DNA of 40,091 bases from positions 1 to 40,091 of the forward strand of contig JABHDC010000171.1 of assembly GCA_018673255.1 (NCBI GenBank), read 5' to 3'. The stretch comes from Gemmatimonadota bacterium (GTDB lineage: Bacteria; Latescibacterota; UBA2968; UBA8231). The notes beneath the pieces are model-generated. The model ran no database searches. It had not been told where the DNA came from and worked only from the letters and a program-made list of their open reading frames with translations. Every line of letters starts with the position of its first letter. Position 1 is the stretch's first letter. The translations under genes were made by a program, and so were the position numbers. Positions 1-8,816 of this stretch are shown piece by piece.

Positions 1-2
1 AC

Positions 3-92
3 GCCAATATCCGGCTGATCGCGGCGGGCGTGCCCCCGCCGCTTGCCAACGCAGCCCGTCCATGTCGTTTGTTGAGGTCCACGATCTGTTGA
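3..92 (+). CDS. C-terminal tail of an upstream protein, possibly a C5-cytosine DNA methyltransferase
   Basis: One + strand frame is open from the left edge and stops at TGA 90-92. It reads as an Ile/Val/Pro/Ala-rich tail containing VPPPLANA, which resembles the end of motif X of C5-cytosine DNA methyltransferases (family pattern G-N-x-V-P-P-x-L-A). Only about 29 residues are visible, so neither family nor start can be confirmed. A second frame is also open here. The call rests on the motif and on the stop falling 37 bases before the next gene. Confidence 0.28.
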   Translation, partial: ANIRLIAAGVPPPLANAARPCRLLRSTIC

Positions 93-129
93 GCCCGAGA
101 TTCGTTGACCTCATCACGAAAGCACCGCC

Positions 130-2118
130 ATGCTGTTACAGACCGTCCGTCTGGCGGCTCTCGTCTGCCTGTGCGCGCGTTTGCCCCTGGCAGCCCAGAT
201 CGTCCACATCTGGGATCTGGCCGAAACCGACCGCCCCGGCCAGTTCACGATCTACAATCCTGATGTCAATGATGCCCAGTTCGGTACCCCGGTGCGCTCG
301 GGTGACCTGAATGGGGACGGCCTCGATGATCTGGTCGTGTCTGCCATGGCAGGTGATGGCCCGCCGGAGGATCCTCGTGCCAATGCGGGCGAAGTCGCCA
401 TCTACTTCAGCCAGGGGGTCATTGCCGGAACTGCGGATCTGCGAGACGAGCTGCCGAATGTCGTCACCATCTACGGTGAAGCCGCCTTCGACATCTTTGG
501 CATCAAGACGGAAGTTGCTGATGTGGATGGCGATGGCCGCCAGGATCTGCTTGTCGGCGCCTTCTATGCCGACGGTCCGGCCGGGGAAGATGCCGGCAAG
601 CTGTATCTGATCTCGGGACACCTGCTGACCGATCTGCTGGCGCGTGGGCAGGATCTCAACCTGGCCACGCTTCCCATCGATGGGGTCAGCGTATTCCACG
701 GCCCAGAGTCACGGTCTCGCCTGGGGGTCTGGATGGCGGCAGGTGATGTCGACGGAGATCGACACACCGACATCGTCGTCGGGGCGGATCAGGGGAGCGA
801 CATCACGGGCCAGGCAACTGAAAATGGACAGACGTGGATCCTCTACGGTCCCCATGTATTCGGTGAAGCCATTCAGTTGGGATCAACTCCCGAAGATGCC
901 AGTGTGATCTATGGGGCCGATCCTACCGATCACATCGGATCTACCGTCGCCTGTGCGGATGTGGATGGTGATGGGTATGCCGATGCGATTATCGGCGCCG
1001 GGGCCTTCGGGACGCTACGCAATGCCTACGATCGAGATGGGGGTGCCGGCGATGGTCCGGGCAACAGTCGAACCCAGGCGGGTGATCTCTATGTCGTGTT
1101 CGGCAGCGACAGACGCAGTCGTCGCGTCGATCTGGCTGCCTCCCTGGACCCATCCCGTGACGGCGAACCGATCATGGTGATGTATGGTGCCGATGGCGGC
1201 AGCAGTTCGCCGGATCGGCTGGGCGAAGAGATCGCCACAGCTGACATCAATGGCGACGGCATCGCCGATCTGCTTGTGGGTGCCTACCGGGCCGACGGTC
1301 CAGGCAATACGCGACGCGACGCGGGCGAGACCTATGTTGTCTTCGGTGCCGCCTCCCTGCGGGGACGGATCATCGACATGGCCGTACCGCCGGAGGATGT
1401 CATCATCATCTATGGCGCCGTCGGTGACGCCATCGCCGGTGACTCGATCTCGGCCGGTGATATCCAGGGTGATGGCTACGACGATATCTTCGTTGGCGTG
1501 CCCGGCGACGATGGCCCCCTCAACCGCCGCCTCTCCGGCGGCATTGTGGTCATCTCGGGTGGACCGAATCTGCCCCGAGTGATCGATCTGGCAGAGCCCA
1601 GTGTGCCCATCGTCTGGATCCAGGCCCCGGATCCGGTGGATTTCTCCGCTTACTGGGCAGCGGCAGGTGACATGGACGGAGATGGCCACATCGACGTCAT
1701 GCCGAATGGCATGGCGGGAGACGGCCCCTTCAATGTGCGCGACAATGCCGGTGAACTTCACGTGATCAGCGGGGCAGCACTCACGCAGTATCTGGCACCC
1801 GTGATGACGGCCATCCTGGAGGATTCACCCTCGCTGCCGTCACAGGTCGCGCTGCAGGCGGGCTACCCCAATCCCTTCAATGCCAGCACGGTTCTTCCTT
1901 TCACGTTGCCCCGCGACGGGTGGGTGGAGCTTGTCGTCCACGCGGTGACGGGACAGCGATTGGCTGTGTTGCGCAATGAGTGGATGCCGGCAGGCCGACA
2001 CCAGGTCCACTGGGATGGCATGGATCAAAGGGGTCAACGCGTGGCTTCGGGGCCCGTCATCGTGCGGCTGCAGACCGGCACGACCTCACAATCAAGGAAG
2101 TTGATGTTGCTCAAGTAG
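130..2118 (+). CDS. Exported FG-GAP repeat (integrin-alpha-like beta-propeller) protein with C-terminal sorting-type domain
   Basis: A 662-residue protein. Residues 1-23 form a signal peptide ending in A-A-Q, so it is exported. At least seven FG-GAP/Ca-binding loops of the type D-x-D/N-G-D-G-x-x-D follow, starting near residues 58, 128, 204, 275, 370, 442 and 512. Such loops fold as an integrin-alpha-like beta-propeller. Residues about 573-662 carry the G-Y-P-N-P-F-N motif and a FlgD-Ig/T9SS-tail-like beta domain ending in K-L-M-L-L-K, typical of secreted proteins in FCB-group phyla. No enzyme motif is visible, so a surface adhesion or ligand-binding role is only inferred. It stands alone: 87 non-coding bases separate it from the symporter operon. 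Confidence 0.9.
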   Translation: MLLQTVRLAALVCLCARLPLAAQIVHIWDLAETDRPGQFTIYNPDVNDAQFGTPVRSGDLNGDGLDDLVVSAMAGDGPPEDPRANAGEVAIYFSQGVIAGTADLRDELPNVVTIYGEAAFDIFGIKTEVADVDGDGRQDLLVGAFYADGPAGEDAGKLYLISGHLLTDLLARGQDLNLATLPIDGVSVFHGPESRSRLGVWMAAGDVDGDRHTDIVVGADQGSDITGQATENGQTWILYGPHVFGEAIQLGSTPEDASVIYGADPTDHIGSTVACADVDGDGYADAIIGAGAFGTLRNAYDRDGGAGDGPGNSRTQAGDLYVVFGSDRRSRRVDLAASLDPSRDGEPIMVMYGADGGSSSPDRLGEEIATADINGDGIADLLVGAYRADGPGNTRRDAGETYVVFGAASLRGRIIDMAVPPEDVIIIYGAVGDAIAGDSISAGDIQGDGYDDIFVGVPGDDGPLNRRLSGGIVVISGGPNLPRVIDLAEPSVPIVWIQAPDPVDFSAYWAAAGDMDGDGHIDVMPNGMAGDGPFNVRDNAGELHVISGAALTQYLAPVMTAILEDSPSLPSQVALQAGYPNPFNASTVLPFTLPRDGWVELVVHAVTGQRLAVLRNEWMPAGRHQVHWDGMDQRGQRVASGPVIVRLQTGTTSQSRKLMLLK

Positions 2119-2205
2119 CTGACTCAAGTTCAAGCATGCAGTGTTCGGCACGCGCTACCCGAATCAAGCGCCTCGACATCGGCGCCTCGACACACGGAGA
2201 CGACA

Positions 2206-3735
2206 TTGAACTTTATCTGGATCGACTGGGCCACCGTCATCGCATTTCTGGCGTTGACAACGGGTGTGGCCCTGGGCACACGTCGCCTGATCAGCGACTA
2301 CGACTCATTCCTGCTCGCCGGCCGCACACTCAAGCTGTATCTGGCGATGGCGACCATGGGCGCCACCGAGCTCGGCTTGGTGACCCTCATGTATTTCTCG
2401 GAGCAGGGCTATCGCAGCGGCTTCTCCGCTTTCATCATCGGCGTGATCGCCCTGATTGGATTCACCTTCGTCGGCCAGACGGGATTCATCGTCAAGGGTC
2501 TGCGCGATCTGGAAGTGCGCACGATCGCCGAATACTTCGGTCTGCGTTACAATCGCACAACGCAGGTGATCGCCGCGATCATCACCTTTGCCGCAGGCCT
2601 GATGAACATGGGTCTGTTCCTGGTCCTGGGGGCGAAATTCCTGCTGTACATGGTCGGTCTGCCAGCGGACATGTTGCCCTATCTGATGGTTGGCCTGCTG
2701 CTTCTGGTGCTGGCCTACACTGTCGTGGGCGGCATGGTCTCAGTGGTCCTGACCGACTACCTGCAGTTTCTCATTCTCTTCACCAGCGTCGTCCTCACCA
2801 CGTATTTCGCCATCACCCATGTGGGCTACGGCACGGTCCTGGATACGGTGCAGGCCACATACGGTGAAGGTGGTTTTGATCCGATCGTGAGTAAGGATCT
2901 GGGCTGGCTCTTCATCGTCTGGCTGGTCCTGGCCATTCCTTTCACTGGGATGTGGCCACCGGCGCTGTCTCGTGCGCTGGCCACCGTAGATGGTGAGACC
3001 TCACGCAAGTTGTATGGTTTTGTGGGCCTGTCATTTCTTGGCCGCGCCCTGATGCCGATGATGTGGGGGATCTGCGCACTCACGTATTTCGCTGGTGACC
3101 TGTCCATCGACCTGCCCTTCATCGACGGGAAGCCGGACACGGCGGCGGCGATGCCGGCCTATCTGGCTCAGATCCTGCCGGCGGGGGTGCGTGGCCTGAT
3201 GGTGGCCGCGGCGCTGGCGGCGATGATGTCGACCTTCGACTCCTATCTGTTGTGCTGGAGCTCGATCCTCGTCAACGACATCGTGTTGCCCCTCAGACCG
3301 GGGCTGACGGATGCCCGCAAGATCCAGTTAACGCGCATGGCAGTCGTGGGGTGCGGGATCTTCGTTCTGCTGTGGGGATATCTCTACAAGCCGCCGGAGA
3401 CCTTCTTCCGCTTCATGGCGATCACGGGGACGATGTATTCGGCCAGCGTGTTGCTCACCACCGCTGCAGGCCTCTACTGGCGCAAGGCCAATACAGCCGG
3501 CACCCTGGCCTCTCTGTTGATTGCCGGACTGCTGCCCCTGACCACGATCTTTCTGGATGGCGCCCAGATCGACGGTGTTCCCATCCTGTCAGAGAAGTAT
3601 GCGTGGATGGTGCAGGACAAGGTCGTAGGGATCGCCACATTCGTCGCCAGTTTCGGCGCCATGGTCGTCGTTTCCCTGCTGACACAGAAATCGCATCCTC
3701 CCAAACCTCTTGCGAAGAACGGAGCCACAGCGTGA
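2206..3735 (+). CDS. Sodium:solute symporter (SSS family)
   Basis: A 509-residue polytopic membrane protein with about 13 hydrophobic helices, the size and look of the SSS family (Na+-coupled uptake of sugars, amino acids or other organics). Family-like features include the early L-A-G-R-T segment (residues 36-40) and the A-A-L-A-A-M-M-S-T-F-D-S-Y stretch in the second half, the usual Na+-site helix. The start is TTG 2206: GGAG at 2196-2199 lies six bases upstream, and the hydrophobic N-terminus begins directly after. It opens an operon and overlaps the next small gene by four bases. The substrate cannot be read from sequence. The downstream Gfo/Idh/MocA gene suggests a sugar or polyol. Confidence 0.92.
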   Translation: MNFIWIDWATVIAFLALTTGVALGTRRLISDYDSFLLAGRTLKLYLAMATMGATELGLVTLMYFSEQGYRSGFSAFIIGVIALIGFTFVGQTGFIVKGLRDLEVRTIAEYFGLRYNRTTQVIAAIITFAAGLMNMGLFLVLGAKFLLYMVGLPADMLPYLMVGLLLLVLAYTVVGGMVSVVLTDYLQFLILFTSVVLTTYFAITHVGYGTVLDTVQATYGEGGFDPIVSKDLGWLFIVWLVLAIPFTGMWPPALSRALATVDGETSRKLYGFVGLSFLGRALMPMMWGICALTYFAGDLSIDLPFIDGKPDTAAAMPAYLAQILPAGVRGLMVAAALAAMMSTFDSYLLCWSSILVNDIVLPLRPGLTDARKIQLTRMAVVGCGIFVLLWGYLYKPPETFFRFMAITGTMYSASVLLTTAAGLYWRKANTAGTLASLLIAGLLPLTTIFLDGAQIDGVPILSEKYAWMVQDKVVGIATFVASFGAMVVVSLLTQKSHPPKPLAKNGATA

Positions 3736-3923
3736 CCGGCATACAGACGTTCTGGACCTGGATTTTCGGTCTGTCCGTGATCTTGTTCTTCGTTGTCGAG
3801 GTCGTCGTCGTATTCGGCGGTGCCCGGGATATTGGCGACATGCTCCGCTCCCTCTTGCGTCACGTGGAAGAAGAGAAGGAGAAGGCTTCCAGGGAGGACG
3901 GGGAGACACAGGAGGGTCGATGA
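3732..3923 (+). CDS. Small single-pass membrane protein, symporter accessory type
   Basis: A 63-residue protein starting at GTG 3732, inside the GTGA overlap with the symporter stop, so translation is probably coupled. Residues about 7-29 are one strongly hydrophobic helix. Residues 31-63 are a charged amphipathic tail (R-H-V-E-E-E-K-E-K) facing the cytoplasm by charge. The gene is in frame, has no internal stop, and ends by ATGA overlap with the next gene. This layout matches the known small accessory proteins encoded next to SSS symporters. A role in stability or assembly is inferred from position. Confidence 0.8.
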   Translation: MTGIQTFWTWIFGLSVILFFVVEVVVVFGGARDIGDMLRSLLRHVEEEKEKASREDGETQEGR

Positions 3924-5038
3924 ATCTCACATTCAAGCATCACATCATCGACACGGGCCTGACCGGCAGGGGTTGGGCGCAGACTGCACTGGCCGATCTG
4001 GACGGGTGCGGCCGGCCAGAGTTCATCGTCGGTCGACGTGAGGGTGATCTCTACGTCTACAAGTACCGGGCACCGGATCACTGGACGTGTTTCCTGCTGG
4101 GTGTCGATTCACCATCTGATGTGGGCGCCACCGTCGTAGATGTCGATGGCGATGGCCGCCTCGACGTGGTCACGGGTGGGGCCTGGTATCGCAACAGTGG
4201 CGACTTCAGTGTGCCTTTCGAGCGATTCGTCTTCGATCCTCAACTGTCTGCCGTTCACGATGTGGCCGTGGGTGACATCGATGGCGATGGCCGTCCCGAA
4301 GTTGTCACCATGTCTGATCGAAATGACGTGCGCTGGTATCGGATTGGGGAAGATCCGACACAGCCCTGGCCTGCGCCGACGCATATCGGCGACCCGGTGC
4401 ATGCCGGCATTGCATTGGGTGACATCGATGGTGACGGGCATCTGGATGTGGTGCGGACGGATGTCTGGTTTCGCAATGTGAAGGGCGATGGCAGCCAATG
4501 GGAAGAGATTCCGATCGGCCCCAACACGCCACCACCACCGGATTTCCAGCCCCCCTTTGCCTTCAATGCCACCAAGGCCGTCATCTGCGATATGGATGCC
4601 GACTCACGCCAGGATATCGTCTTTTCCGATGCCGAAATTCCCGGTGGTCGGATCTGGTGGATGGAGAATGTCGACGGCGATGGCCGACGCTGGGTGCGTC
4701 ACGATCTGCCACAACGTCCCGGTCCGCGTCGTGGCGCCTATCACTCGTTGCAGGTGGTGGATGCAGATGGGGATGGCGACCTCGACATCATCTCTGCTGA
4801 GATGGAGGCCGTCGGTGGAGAAGCCGCTCCCCGGTGGTATCTATGGGAGAACGTGGATGGCCGTGGCCAGGAGTGGGAGGAGCATGTCATCCTCGACGCC
4901 AATCTCGGTGGCCACGAAATCGTCGTCGGTGACGTCACCGGCAATGGTAAGATCGACATCCTGGGAAAACCTTGGAATCCAGCCGAATCCAATGCGGTGG
5001 ACGGCAAGATGTTCGTCGTCTTTCTCGAGGGGGTCTGA
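3920..5038 (+). CDS. VCBS/FG-GAP repeat protein lacking a signal peptide
   Basis: A 372-residue protein starting at ATG 3920, with GGAGGG three bases upstream and an ATGA overlap with the small membrane gene. It contains repeated D-x-D-G-D-G-x-x-D calcium-loop units (near DVDGDGRLDV, DIDGDGRPEV, DIDGDGHLDV, DADGDGDLDI), so it should form a beta-propeller of the VCBS/FG-GAP type. The N-terminus (MNLTFKHHIIDTG) shows no signal peptide or membrane helix, unlike the exported FG-GAP protein at 130. It lies between the transporter and a cytosolic oxidoreductase in the same operon. A cytosolic sugar- or ligand-binding role, or export by an unseen route, are both possible. No catalytic residues are recognised. 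Confidence 0.87.
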   Translation: MNLTFKHHIIDTGLTGRGWAQTALADLDGCGRPEFIVGRREGDLYVYKYRAPDHWTCFLLGVDSPSDVGATVVDVDGDGRLDVVTGGAWYRNSGDFSVPFERFVFDPQLSAVHDVAVGDIDGDGRPEVVTMSDRNDVRWYRIGEDPTQPWPAPTHIGDPVHAGIALGDIDGDGHLDVVRTDVWFRNVKGDGSQWEEIPIGPNTPPPPDFQPPFAFNATKAVICDMDADSRQDIVFSDAEIPGGRIWWMENVDGDGRRWVRHDLPQRPGPRRGAYHSLQVVDADGDGDLDIISAEMEAVGGEAAPRWYLWENVDGRGQEWEEHVILDANLGGHEIVVGDVTGNGKIDILGKPWNPAESNAVDGKMFVVFLEGV

Positions 5039-5041
5039 GCA

Positions 5042-6028
5042 ATGACTGTGCGTGTGGCGGTGTTGGGCGCTGGCGGACACTCCAGCGTAAATCACGGACC
5101 GGCCCTTGCCCGTTGTGTGGCGGACGGAGAAGACGTGACCCTTGCTGCTGTGTGTGATCTGGATGAAGGCAGGGCCGCCAGCTACGCTGCTGCTTTCGGC
5201 TTCGAGCGCACCTACACAGATCTGGATCACATGCTGGCGACCGAAGACCTCGACGGCCTCGTGGCGATCACACCCATGGAGGCGACGGAGGCGCTGGCGA
5301 TCAAGATTCTGCGGGCTCAGTTGCCGGTCATCATCGAGAAACCACCTGGCGTCGGCGCCGAGGCGACGCAGCGACTACTTCAGGTGGCCCGACAGACCGG
5401 CACACCCCACATGGTTTCCTTCAATCGGCGATTCTGCCCAGCCCTGCTCAAGGCTTGCGCCTGGATGGAGGAGGCCGGGGTAAGGCCACGGCTCATCATC
5501 GGACGCATGCTCCGTCATCAGCGGTTGGAGACCTTCTTTGCTCGGGATACCGGTATCCACCTGATCGACTGCGTCCTGTCGTTGACTGGGGCGCCTCAAC
5601 GGGTGGAGACCGTCATCGATGGCGGGAAGCGTGCCACCCTCTACAGCGGCCGGCTTCTGCAGGATGGAGGGCCTCAGGTCAGCATCCAGATCGCCCCGGA
5701 CAGCGGCACGCCGGAAGAGTCGGTGGAATTGCTCTGCGATGATGCTCGCATCGAACTGGATTTCCAGCATCCTGCTGTCAGAATCGACAACAATGGCGAG
5801 CGTGTCATGGACTGGAGCGCAGCCGATGAGGGCATGCCCGACTACGAGGAGAATGGATCTCTCGGGGAGACGCGTGCCTTCCTCCAAGGCCTGCGCCAGC
5901 TGAAGCAGGCGGGGGCCACAGCTGCCCTGGCACCGGATCTTGCCCAAGGGCTGCTATCGATGCAGGTCGCCGATGCATTCCAGCAGGGCATCTGCCGGGA
6001 TGATCTGGAGCTGCAGACTATTGAGTGA
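5042..6028 (+). CDS. Gfo/Idh/MocA family NAD(P)-dependent oxidoreductase
   Basis: A 328-residue protein. The N-terminal Rossmann domain begins VRVAVLGAGGHSSVNHGPAL, a nucleotide-binding glycine loop. The second family hallmark, E-K-P-P-G (in place of E-K-P-x-a), appears near residue 100 after the I-T-P segment. The C-terminal half is the alpha/beta dimerisation and substrate domain. Family members oxidise or reduce sugars, inositols and other polyols with NAD(P). It is the last gene of the symporter operon (three bases after the VCBS gene), which suggests it acts on the imported solute. Substrate unknown. Confidence 0.9.
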   Translation: MTVRVAVLGAGGHSSVNHGPALARCVADGEDVTLAAVCDLDEGRAASYAAAFGFERTYTDLDHMLATEDLDGLVAITPMEATEALAIKILRAQLPVIIEKPPGVGAEATQRLLQVARQTGTPHMVSFNRRFCPALLKACAWMEEAGVRPRLIIGRMLRHQRLETFFARDTGIHLIDCVLSLTGAPQRVETVIDGGKRATLYSGRLLQDGGPQVSIQIAPDSGTPEESVELLCDDARIELDFQHPAVRIDNNGERVMDWSAADEGMPDYEENGSLGETRAFLQGLRQLKQAGATAALAPDLAQGLLSMQVADAFQQGICRDDLELQTIE

Positions 6029-6048
6029 ATGGCTCCAGATCGGTGTGC

Positions 6049-6867
6049 TCAGATGCCGACCGCAGGGCAAGGTTTGGTCGTGTGGTAGAGGAGCGGGTTC
6101 TGCTCGTCGTTCTCGAGCAGATCACCCTCGCTCAATGTGGCGATGTATTCGGGTGGCAGGACGTTGGCGCGTCCATTGAATTGTTCGCCATCGGGCATGT
6201 AGGCACAGGTCATGGCTCGACGCAGGCCGGAGGTCATGTTGGCACCGGCGCCGTGAGCGGTCAGGCCATTGTGGAAAGAGCAGGATCCGGCCCGCATCGA
6301 AGCCTGGGCACTGGCCCGCGTGGCCCACTGGGGGTACAGTTCGAAGAGTTCACCCATATTTTGGCCGATGGGCGCATTGTCCCAGTTCGCCTCCCGGTGG
6401 GTACCTGGAATGAAGTAGAGGCAGCCATTGTCGGGTGTTGCATCGTCGAGGGCGATCCAGATGCTGATGGCATGCCGGGAACTGAAGGACCAGTAGGGAT
6501 TGTCGAGGTGCCAGCCTGTGGGGTTGGCCCATGGCTGCTTGATGAGGGCCTGGTCGTGCCAGATCCTGATGCCATCGACCCCTTCCAACGTCGCCGCCAT
6601 CTGGCCGAGACGACGATCGAGCATCAGCTGTCGGACACCATCATGATCCATCCACAGATTCAGCCGTTGTGTGAAGACCTTGTCGTAGTAGCCATCGCCC
6701 GCGCGGTCGTCGCGGTTGGCCAGTTTTCGATCCTGGCGTTGCTCCACGGCTTCGTCCACGGCCGTGCGCCACGTGTCCAGTTCGGTTGCACCGAGAAAGT
6801 CGTCTATCACGACGAAGCCTTGCGTGCGGTAGTGGTCTATCTGGTCAGCAGTCAGTTCGTTACGCAT
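6049..6867 (-). CDS. Phytanoyl-CoA dioxygenase (PhyH) family protein
   Basis: A 272-residue Fe(II)/2-oxoglutarate oxygenase of the PhyH family. The facial metal triad is visible: H120-x-D122 in GWHLDNPYW and the distal His at about 205 in LTAHGAGAN, followed by the double Arg that usually holds 2-oxoglutarate. The N-terminus (Y-R-T-Q-G-F-V-V-I-D-D-F-L) is typical of the family. I chose ATG 6867 because GAGG lies ten bases upstream. An in-frame TTG at 6876 would add three residues. It is convergent with the Gfo/Idh/MocA gene and divergent from the MDR gene (61-base gap). Substrate unknown. Confidence 0.9.
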   Translation of the reverse strand: MRNELTADQIDHYRTQGFVVIDDFLGATELDTWRTAVDEAVEQRQDRKLANRDDRAGDGYYDKVFTQRLNLWMDHDGVRQLMLDRRLGQMAATLEGVDGIRIWHDQALIKQPWANPTGWHLDNPYWSFSSRHAISIWIALDDATPDNGCLYFIPGTHREANWDNAPIGQNMGELFELYPQWATRASAQASMRAGSCSFHNGLTAHGAGANMTSGLRRAMTCAYMPDGEQFNGRANVLPPEYIATLSEGDLLENDEQNPLLYHTTKPCPAVGI

Positions 6868-6928
6868 CAGGTTCAATCCTCAAGCAGGTCTCTGACATCA
6901 CATCATCGTATGGACAGGAGGGAAGCAG

Positions 6929-7903
6929 ATGAAACGCCTCGCCAAACCGGAGGGAAGATACAATCTCATTCTCGAAGACGCGCCCATGCCGGAGCCAGAC
7001 GCTGGTGAGGTGCGCATTCGCGCCGTGAGATCCCTCATCAGTCGTGGCTCGGAGATGGGCGCCCGATATACGCGCGATCATGCCGTCTCGCCGGATATCA
7101 TGGGATACTCCATGGCGGGCACGATCGATGCCGTGGGTGAAGGCGTGACGAATTTCGCCGCCGGAGATCGGGTTGTGGCAACGGCCCCGCATGCCCAATA
7201 CAGCGTTCGTCGGGCCGTGGCTGACAGCCCCGCGGCTCAGGCCTTGGTCGTGGCACTGCCGGACGATGTGAGCTGGGACGCGGCCCCCTACTACCCCCTG
7301 ACATCCGGTTCGGTCACCTGGGTTGACGCGGAAGAGATCGGGCCCACGGACACGGTCGTCATCCTCGGACAGGGGCTGGTGGGATCTCTGATGCTACAGG
7401 TGATGAAGGCCCGGGGGCATGGTTATGTGATTGCCGTCGACGCCCTCGACAGTCGCTGTCAGATGGCAACCGACCTGGGAGCGGACCGCGTCATCAATGC
7501 AGCTGAGGAAGATCCGGTGGCCGTCGTGCGCCAGTTGACGAATGGCGCCGGTGCACACGTCGTTGTTTACGCCGTCGGCGGACCGGCGGGGCCGAAGGCC
7601 TTTGAGCAGGGACTCGACATGCTCGGTGTGGATGGCACCCTGCATCTGATCGGCCTCTATGAAGACGAGCCGCTCTCCCTGCCCTCCAGCAAGATTCAGC
7701 GACGACGAATTCTCGGTGGTTATTATGGCCGCACGATCGGTCTGGCCTTCTATCGTCGGGCGATGCAGTTGCTGGCCTCCGGGCAGGTGCAGGCGCAGCG
7801 CATGACGACCCATCGATATGCCTATACCGAGGCGGCTGAAGCCTTCGATCTGTTGTGGAATCGTCCCGGTGAAGCGTTAGGCGTCCTGCTGGAGTGGGAC
7901 TGA
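6929..7903 (+). CDS. Medium-chain dehydrogenase/reductase (zinc-type alcohol dehydrogenase-like)
   Basis: A 324-residue MDR-superfamily oxidoreductase starting at ATG 6929 behind a strong AGGAGGGA site. It has an N-terminal GroES-like domain (SLISRGSEMG, MGYSMAGTIDAVG, F-A-A-G-D-R-V) and a Rossmann domain with V-V-I-L-G-Q-G-L-V-G-S. The usual catalytic Cys after the R-S-L-I-S segment is absent: S-R-G-S-E replaces the C-G-T-D type motif. That resembles the BchC-like/zinc-binding-dehydrogenase subgroup that oxidises sugar or lipid alcohols with NAD(P). Its 3-prime end overlaps the convergent EamA gene by 27 bases. Confidence 0.87.
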   Translation: MKRLAKPEGRYNLILEDAPMPEPDAGEVRIRAVRSLISRGSEMGARYTRDHAVSPDIMGYSMAGTIDAVGEGVTNFAAGDRVVATAPHAQYSVRRAVADSPAAQALVVALPDDVSWDAAPYYPLTSGSVTWVDAEEIGPTDTVVILGQGLVGSLMLQVMKARGHGYVIAVDALDSRCQMATDLGADRVINAAEEDPVAVVRQLTNGAGAHVVVYAVGGPAGPKAFEQGLDMLGVDGTLHLIGLYEDEPLSLPSSKIQRRRILGGYYGRTIGLAFYRRAMQLLASGQVQAQRMTTHRYAYTEAAEAFDLLWNRPGEALGVLLEWD

Positions 7904-8770
7904 ATCGGGCCCCCTGCCGAGTCCGGCGATCGTATGCATGGCCAGGGCTGTGATGACGATCAGGCCGCCGACGATGGCGTGTATCCCGGGGTTCTCACTC
8001 AGCACCAGCCAGACCCACAGGGGGCCAAGGAATGTCTCCAGAGCGCCGATGAGGCTGACCTCGTAGGAGGGCAGGTAACGCGGTGCGAGGGTGATGAGGG
8101 AGAACGACAGGGGAATGACGACCAGGCAGAGCAGCCCGAGATACAGTGCGCCCTGGGGTGCAATCAGCCACGGCTGGGCAAGTGGCCAGCAGATGAGGGC
8201 GGCCACGACCCCGCTGATGCAGACGCAGGGCGTCATGTCCAGATCTCCCACACCGCGAACGATCGTGAGATAGGCAGCCATGCAGATCGACGTGCCGGCG
8301 GCGAACAGGTCGCCCCAGCGTGGCCCCTCGAGGCCAGCGCCGACGGCCAACCCGACGCCTGCCAGTGTGGCGCCAATGGCGACCCAGGTGCGGGATGGGA
8401 TGTGATCACCGAGAAAGACGCGTGACAGGATGGCCGCGATCAACGGCGAGGCACCGATCAGGATCAGGGCATTGGCAACACTCGTGTGTTGCACGGCGGC
8501 GACGAACATCACGGTGCCCATGCCGGACAGCAGTGAGGCCACCAGACCCGGTCTGCCGAGTCGGCGAAAGACGGGAATGATGGCACCGCGGTGGCGGATC
8601 AGTTGGGCGGCAAACAACGTGGTCGCCAGCCCGATCCCACGCCAGAAGCCGAGAGTCCACACATCCGTCAGCGACAGGCGGATGAGGAGAGAGTCCGGAC
8701 TGATCAGGACGACACCTACCACGGTGATGGCCAGGCCCGTCAGGTGACGTCGGCGATCCATACCCAGCAT
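7877..8770 (-). CDS. EamA/DMT family transporter
   Basis: A 297-residue protein with about ten hydrophobic helices in two repeats, the size and layout of the EamA drug/metabolite exporter family. Recognisable pieces are FWRGIGLATTLFAAQL after helix 1 and the second-repeat segment ALETFLGPLWVWLVLSENPG with I-V-G-G-L-I-V-I-T-A-L near the C-terminus. ATG 8770 was chosen as start. ATG 8761 is three codons in, and longer forms would run into the divergent aldo/keto reductase gene (start 8817). Substrate unknown. Efflux of a metabolite made by the nearby dehydrogenases is possible but unproven. Confidence 0.87.
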   Translation of the reverse strand: MLGMDRRRHLTGLAITVVGVVLISPDSLLIRLSLTDVWTLGFWRGIGLATTLFAAQLIRHRGAIIPVFRRLGRPGLVASLLSGMGTVMFVAAVQHTSVANALILIGASPLIAAILSRVFLGDHIPSRTWVAIGATLAGVGLAVGAGLEGPRWGDLFAAGTSICMAAYLTIVRGVGDLDMTPCVCISGVVAALICWPLAQPWLIAPQGALYLGLLCLVVIPLSFSLITLAPRYLPSYEVSLIGALETFLGPLWVWLVLSENPGIHAIVGGLIVITALAMHTIAGLGRGPDSVPLQQDA

Positions 8771-8816
8771 GTTGCTCGCTTGCGCACACCTCGTCAAGGG
8801 TCGACGGTAGAGGATC

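Noticed and set aside
6025..7008. Long + strand open frame of 327 codons
   Set aside because: It is antisense to the PhyH gene, which has clear family motifs, and its own translation resembles no family.
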